Source: a virus
Reading direction: 5' to 3' (one strand)
Length of the DNA: 35,820 nt
Virus record (IMG/VR): IMGVR_UViG_3300030382_001470
Location: 1 to 35,820 of that record
The notes under the pieces were generated by a model. It was not told where the DNA came from. It saw nothing but the letters and a program-made list of their open reading frames with translations, and made no database searches. The number at the start of each line of letters is the position of its first letter. Within the stretch, counting starts at the first letter, position 1. Below are positions 33,331 to 35,820 of the stretch, piece after piece. The translations under genes were made by a program, and so were the position numbers.

Positions 33331-33699
33331 ATGAAATACAATTATTTAAATACATTAGAGACTTCTTATCCTAGTCTTAAATGGAGACTTATTAATACAA
33401 ATGGAGAAACTCCAGATTTTGATAAGGAAGAAAATATAAATACTTGTTTTGTATTAGATGAAATAATTTATCCAGACTGTTTTGAGGCAGTAGAAGGAAC
33501 ATTGCCTTCAAAATCTGAAATGGATACTGAAGTAAAACGTCTACAGGATGAATTTGATAATCAGGCATATGCAAGGACAAGAGAGCCACTTTATCCTAAA
33601 ATTGGAGACCAGTTAGATGACCTTTACCATAAAGGGGCATTTTCTACTGAGATGGCTAATAAAATTAAGAAAGTTAAAGATGACAATCCGAAACCATGA
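33331..33699 (+). CDS. fibre-associated protein with IGDQLDxLYHKG-type C-terminal domain
   Basis: 122 residues. The C-terminal 45 residues read R-x-P-x-Y-P-x-I-G-D-Q-L-D-D-L-Y-H-K-G and A-N-K-I-K-K-V-K-D, a widespread short phage domain found in tail-fibre-associated (XkdW-like) proteins. The N-terminal half is acidic with three Cys. It probably assists fibre assembly. There is no good ribosome binding site, so translation may depend on the upstream gene. Confidence 0.65.
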   Translation: MKYNYLNTLETSYPSLKWRLINTNGETPDFDKEENINTCFVLDEIIYPDCFEAVEGTLPSKSEMDTEVKRLQDEFDNQAYARTREPLYPKIGDQLDDLYHKGAFSTEMANKIKKVKDDNPKP

Positions 33700-33704
33700 A
33701 ATGA

Positions 33705-34022
33705 ATGAAAAAGCAAGTAAACCACTCATTACTTGGTGGAGCAGGGAGTCCGCTTGAAAACAGGAAACTTCTTAACTTTTGGGCCAGATTCGTCATTTCA
33801 ATTGCCAACGCATTTACGTTCCTGGTTCTACTTTACTTATTGTTCTATGCGGATGTTAAAGAAACGAGTCGTGATCTGGTTAATATCCTTATGGGAGCAT
33901 ATGTTGCAGTCCTTGCAAAGTCTACCGATTACTGGTTTCGTGAGAAGAAGGATCATGAACATGAAGAGGAAATGGAATCAAGTAAGGCAAAATATAAGTT
34001 AAAGAAAGGAGAGAGTATATGA
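33705..34022 (+). CDS. holin-like membrane protein
   Basis: 105 residues. A strong hydrophobic helix lies at about 27-49 and a weaker one at about 58-75, followed by a highly charged tail, which is the layout of a class II holin. It would form holes in the inner membrane at lysis time so that the endolysin can pass. It heads the lysis region. The N-terminal 16 residues are uncertain: a frame starting at 33701 gives a more natural start and would join after one skipped G near 33745. The ribosome binding site is weak. Confidence 0.65.
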   Translation: MKKQVNHSLLGGAGSPLENRKLLNFWARFVISIANAFTFLVLLYLLFYADVKETSRDLVNILMGAYVAVLAKSTDYWFREKKDHEHEEEMESSKAKYKLKKGESI

Positions 34023-34249
34023 GTTTTGTACAGAAATTCAAAGATTTCTTTTTTAAACCTGATTTAGATGATCACTTTATTATAGAGAAATGGAAGAAAG
34101 AAACCGATGAAGCAGATAGATTAAAGGAGTTGCATCGTCAGTCTCGTAAACAGGAAAACAAACCAAAGAAGAGTTTGACAGTAGAAGATTTTGAACGTGC
34201 AAAGCAATCTAAAAAACAAAAGAATAAAACTCTCAGTTCAAACTTCTAA
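34019..34249 (+). CDS. small charged hypothetical protein in the lysis region
   Basis: 76 residues, not recognised. It overlaps the holin-like gene by 4 nt and the next gene by TAATG. The N-terminus has an aromatic patch (F-F-F near residue 10); the rest is Lys/Glu/Gln-rich and probably helical or disordered. No membrane segment is predicted. It may be a cytoplasmic partner of the lysis proteins, but this rests only on position. Confidence 0.55.
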   Translation: MSFVQKFKDFFFKPDLDDHFIIEKWKKETDEADRLKELHRQSRKQENKPKKSLTVEDFERAKQSKKQKNKTLSSNF

Positions 34250-34503
34250 TGGCTAATGGATCAATACAAGCGGTAACTGAACACACGCTTGTAAAAACAT
34301 TTACTCCTCTTGTTGTTGCTGGTTTAATGGGCATTGTTGGATGGTTATTTGCAACAGTCATGGATGTAGAGAAACTGGCTAGAGACAACAAATTGCATAT
34401 AGAGCATCTTCATATGGCAGAAGAGAATTTTGAAGTCCAAATGAAAGAAGTAGAAGCAACATTAACAGATTTAAGAATTAATGTAGGTAGACTTGCACAT
34501 TAA
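34249..34503 (+). CDS. candidate inner-membrane spanin (membrane helix plus coiled coil)
   Basis: 84 residues. One hydrophobic helix at about 19-38 is followed by a helical, heptad-like stretch to the C-terminus (about 40-80). This N-in, single-helix, periplasmic coiled-coil layout is that of an i-spanin (Rz type), which joins an outer-membrane lipoprotein to fuse the two membranes at lysis. The next gene, 4 nt downstream, encodes a lipoprotein. A small holin-like role is the alternative. The sequence itself does not match a spanin family that I recognise. Confidence 0.5.
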   Translation: MANGSIQAVTEHTLVKTFTPLVVAGLMGIVGWLFATVMDVEKLARDNKLHIEHLHMAEENFEVQMKEVEATLTDLRINVGRLAH

Positions 34504-34507
34504 ACTT

Positions 34508-34651
34508 ATGATAATTGCATTTTTATTGATTGGATGCTCAACTAAGTCTGAATCACCAGGAGTTGGATACTGGAAAGATACCTATCCAAGTAACATGTCT
34601 GAATGGCAATGTATAGAGCCATTTACACCACACAGAAATAAGGAGTGTTAG
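34508..34651 (+). CDS. 47-residue lipoprotein, candidate outer-membrane spanin (Rz1-like)
   Basis: A 47-codon frame from ATG at 34508 to TAG at 34649-34651. Residues 2-9 are hydrophobic and lead into L-I-G-C at 7-10, a lipobox with Cys10 as the lipidation site. The signal part lacks the usual basic residues, so it is very short. The mature peptide is about 38 residues with Ser, Pro, Trp and two more Cys (35 and 47). It starts four bases after the preceding stop, without a good ribosome binding site, and ends flush with the next start. With the neighbour it fits an o-spanin/i-spanin pair. Confidence 0.5.
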   Translation: MIIAFLLIGCSTKSESPGVGYWKDTYPSNMSEWQCIEPFTPHRNKEC

Positions 34652-34975
34652 ATGGGAGATAAAACAACAATACTTACTATGCCTCCTAAAAAAAGCAGAT
34701 CGTTGCATGGGCAAATAAGACATCTCCAAAATGATGGAAGGATGTTCTCTCGTAAAAAAACTAATTTTATACATAAAGCTCGTAATATACAATATAGAGA
34801 GCAACAAGCTAAAGATGCTGGTTTAACAGAACATGAAATGGGTAAAATACATGGAGACGACTTTAGAAAAGATAAACCACTAATCAACAAATTTAATTTT
34901 GGAGCGTGGCCTTACCCAAAAGGAGTTACACAGAATAGAAAACGTTCATGGGTATCGAAATTTCTTCACGACTAA
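34652..34975 (+). CDS. small basic hypothetical protein
   Basis: 107 residues, not recognised. AAGGAG lies upstream, inside the end of the lipoprotein frame. It is strongly basic, with many Lys, Arg, His and Gln, and no membrane segment. A nucleic-acid-binding role is possible by charge. The identical-looking leader ATAAGGAGTGTTA also precedes the next gene. Confidence 0.6.
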   Translation: MGDKTTILTMPPKKSRSLHGQIRHLQNDGRMFSRKKTNFIHKARNIQYREQQAKDAGLTEHEMGKIHGDDFRKDKPLINKFNFGAWPYPKGVTQNRKRSWVSKFLHD

Positions 34976-34988
34976 TAAGGAGTGTTAA

Positions 34989-35282
34989 ATGAAAAGACCA
35001 ATTTATAGGAAATTTTCAGATATGAAACCTCTACCGATGCAAGTTCATTTAGATATTAATAGTGATGATAGGAGTTATGTTGATATTGAAACTAGAGAAG
35101 GGTATGAGGATTACTTTGTTGAATTGGATAGAATTAAAGATGATTCTGAAATATTGCATTGGGTTAATCATTTATGCGGTAAAAACTGGATGACACCAGG
35201 TAAAATTCAAGATTTTATTAATACAATGCAAGGATATAATAAAACTCTTAGAGAAAGTAAGGAGGTAGAATGCCTTTCCTAA
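34989..35282 (+). CDS. small acidic hypothetical protein
   Basis: 97 residues, not recognised. The ATG follows TAATAAGGAGTGTTAA, a strong ribosome binding site almost identical to that of the previous gene. It is acidic, rich in Asp, Glu and Tyr, with a Trp/His segment near residue 57-62. Its 3' end overlaps the next small frame by 13 nt. Confidence 0.6.
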   Translation: MKRPIYRKFSDMKPLPMQVHLDINSDDRSYVDIETREGYEDYFVELDRIKDDSEILHWVNHLCGKNWMTPGKIQDFINTMQGYNKTLRESKEVECLS

Positions 35283-35449
35283 TTGCAGGAGTAGTTAAAA
35301 GCATGGCTTTTAGTATGCTGGGAAATAGTAAAGTGATTGAAAAGGTGATCATTTTGCTTTTGGAGACTTTAGCAAAAAAGACTGACTCTGATGTAGACGA
35401 TAAATTAGTAAAACTGCTAAAGGAATCTTTAGATAAGTCGAACAAGTAG
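35270..35449 (+). CDS. 59-residue hypothetical protein, amphipathic
   Basis: A 59-codon frame from ATG at 35270 (GGAGG at 35261-35265, five bases before it) to TAG at 35447-35449. The N-terminal half is hydrophobic (residues 3-8 and 22-34), the C-terminal half is charged with Lys/Asp/Glu. It may sit at the membrane, possibly as a lysis accessory, because it precedes the endolysin. The minus-strand frame over it is a shadow. Confidence 0.6.
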   Translation: MPFLIAGVVKSMAFSMLGNSKVIEKVIILLLETLAKKTDSDVDDKLVKLLKESLDKSNK

Positions 35450-35460
35450 TTCGATTAATT

Positions 35461-35502
35461 TAACCCATGTGGGTTGGAAATAGACGACAATTCAATGGGT
35501 TA
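35461..35502 (+). promoter_or_regulatory. alternative hairpins in the endolysin leader
   Basis: TAACCCA (35461-35467) can pair with TGGGTT at 35470-35475, next to it, or with TGGGTTA at 35496-35502. The two pairings exclude each other. The stretch is followed by AGGAGG (35509-35514) and the endolysin start. A switch-like leader is possible; no U-tract is seen. Confidence 0.35.
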
Positions 35503-35520
35503 GTAATAGGAGGATTAGCT

Positions 35521-35820
35521 ATGATGCTAACTAAGAACTTTTCTAGTGCAGAAATGATGTGCAGCTGTGGCTGCGGAGAAGATGCAATGGACCCAGACTT
35601 CATGTCTATATTGCAGAATATAAGGGAGGATATGAATAGACCTTTAAGGATTAGTAGCGGAGTACGCTGTGCGAAGAGGAATTCTGAGGTTAGTTCAACA
35701 GGAAGTAATGGACCGCACGTACCTAGAATTAATGGTACAATGGCAAGCGATATTCTGATCGCTGGCGCAGATGCACTTAGGCTTGTGGATATTGCGAGGA
35801 AACATGGTATTAGTGGAGTT
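35521..35820 (+). CDS. M15-family peptidase, probable endolysin (partial, cut by right edge)
   Basis: The first 100 codons are visible. AGGAGG lies seven bases upstream of the ATG-ATG start. The protein fits the M15 (D-Ala-D-Ala carboxypeptidase / L-Ala-D-Glu peptidase) family: a Cys-rich start (C-S-C-G-C-G at 14-19), I-S-S-G-V-R-C at 44-50, the metal site N-G-P-H at 63-66 with His66, and A-S-D at 75-77 with Asp77. The second His and the catalytic Glu should follow beyond the edge. It would cleave peptidoglycan cross-bridges and release progeny together with the holin and spanin candidates. An alternative is a virion-bound lytic enzyme. Confidence 0.82.
   Translation, partial: MMLTKNFSSAEMMCSCGCGEDAMDPDFMSILQNIREDMNRPLRISSGVRCAKRNSEVSSTGSNGPHVPRINGTMASDILIAGADALRLVDIARKHGISGV

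Noticed and set aside
34265-34291. ACAAGCG/CGCTTGT inverted repeat
   Set aside because: Lies inside a coding frame and is short; likely chance.

Overview
This window is part of the genome of a tailed, short-tailed (podovirus-type) bacteriophage. It is AT-rich and densely packed, with genes touching or overlapping as ATGA or TAATG junctions, and there is no host-type metabolism, no complete tRNA and no CRISPR. The virion genes follow the order known from T7-like podoviruses: small terminase, large terminase, portal, scaffold, major capsid, tail tubular A, tail tubular B, internal/ejection proteins, tail fibre, lysis. No RNA polymerase, DNA polymerase or integrase is visible; those would lie outside the window. 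A spanin-like lipoprotein and an M15 peptidase endolysin point to a Gram-negative host. A marine phage is a reasonable guess from the tail-fibre repeats and base composition, but that is inference.

Layout. (1) 1-2299, minus strand: a leftward block of small unrecognised genes, several translationally coupled. Two very small genes, of 27 and about 36 codons, sit among them. A terminator-like hairpin at 952-983 splits the block into two parts. (2) 2300-2933: a divergent intergenic region, AT-rich in the left half, with a C-run, short repeats, a sigma70-like promoter and a 12-bp stem-loop directly upstream of the rightward genes. (3) 2934-9077: small terminase, four small genes, then two large unrecognised proteins (1101 and 464 aa) between the small and large terminases. 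(4) 9081-16645: large terminase, two Gly-rich unknowns, portal, a Bbp19-like protein, scaffold, major capsid protein and a decoration-like protein. (5) 16651-29132: a strong RNA stem-loop, tail tubes A and B, and a five-gene internal/ejection set whose last two genes look like a gp16-type protein split in two. (6) 29132-33699: tail fibre with a T7 gp17-like N-terminus, followed by a cassette of small fibre-tip-like genes. (7) 33705-35820: lysis region with a holin-like protein, an inner-membrane coiled-coil protein next to a tiny lipoprotein (candidate spanin pair), small unknowns and an M15 peptidase cut by the right edge.

The rightward genes probably form one long late transcription unit: terminases package DNA through the portal into a shell built on the scaffold; tubes A and B close the head and form the tail nozzle; internal proteins are ejected to carry DNA across the envelope; fibres bind the receptor; holin, endolysin and spanins release progeny. 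The most notable non-standard observations are a related stem-loop present both upstream of the small terminase and upstream of tail tube A, the two large unknown proteins between the terminase genes, a probable +1 frame disruption in a leftward small membrane gene, and an overlooked 47-codon lipoprotein gene.
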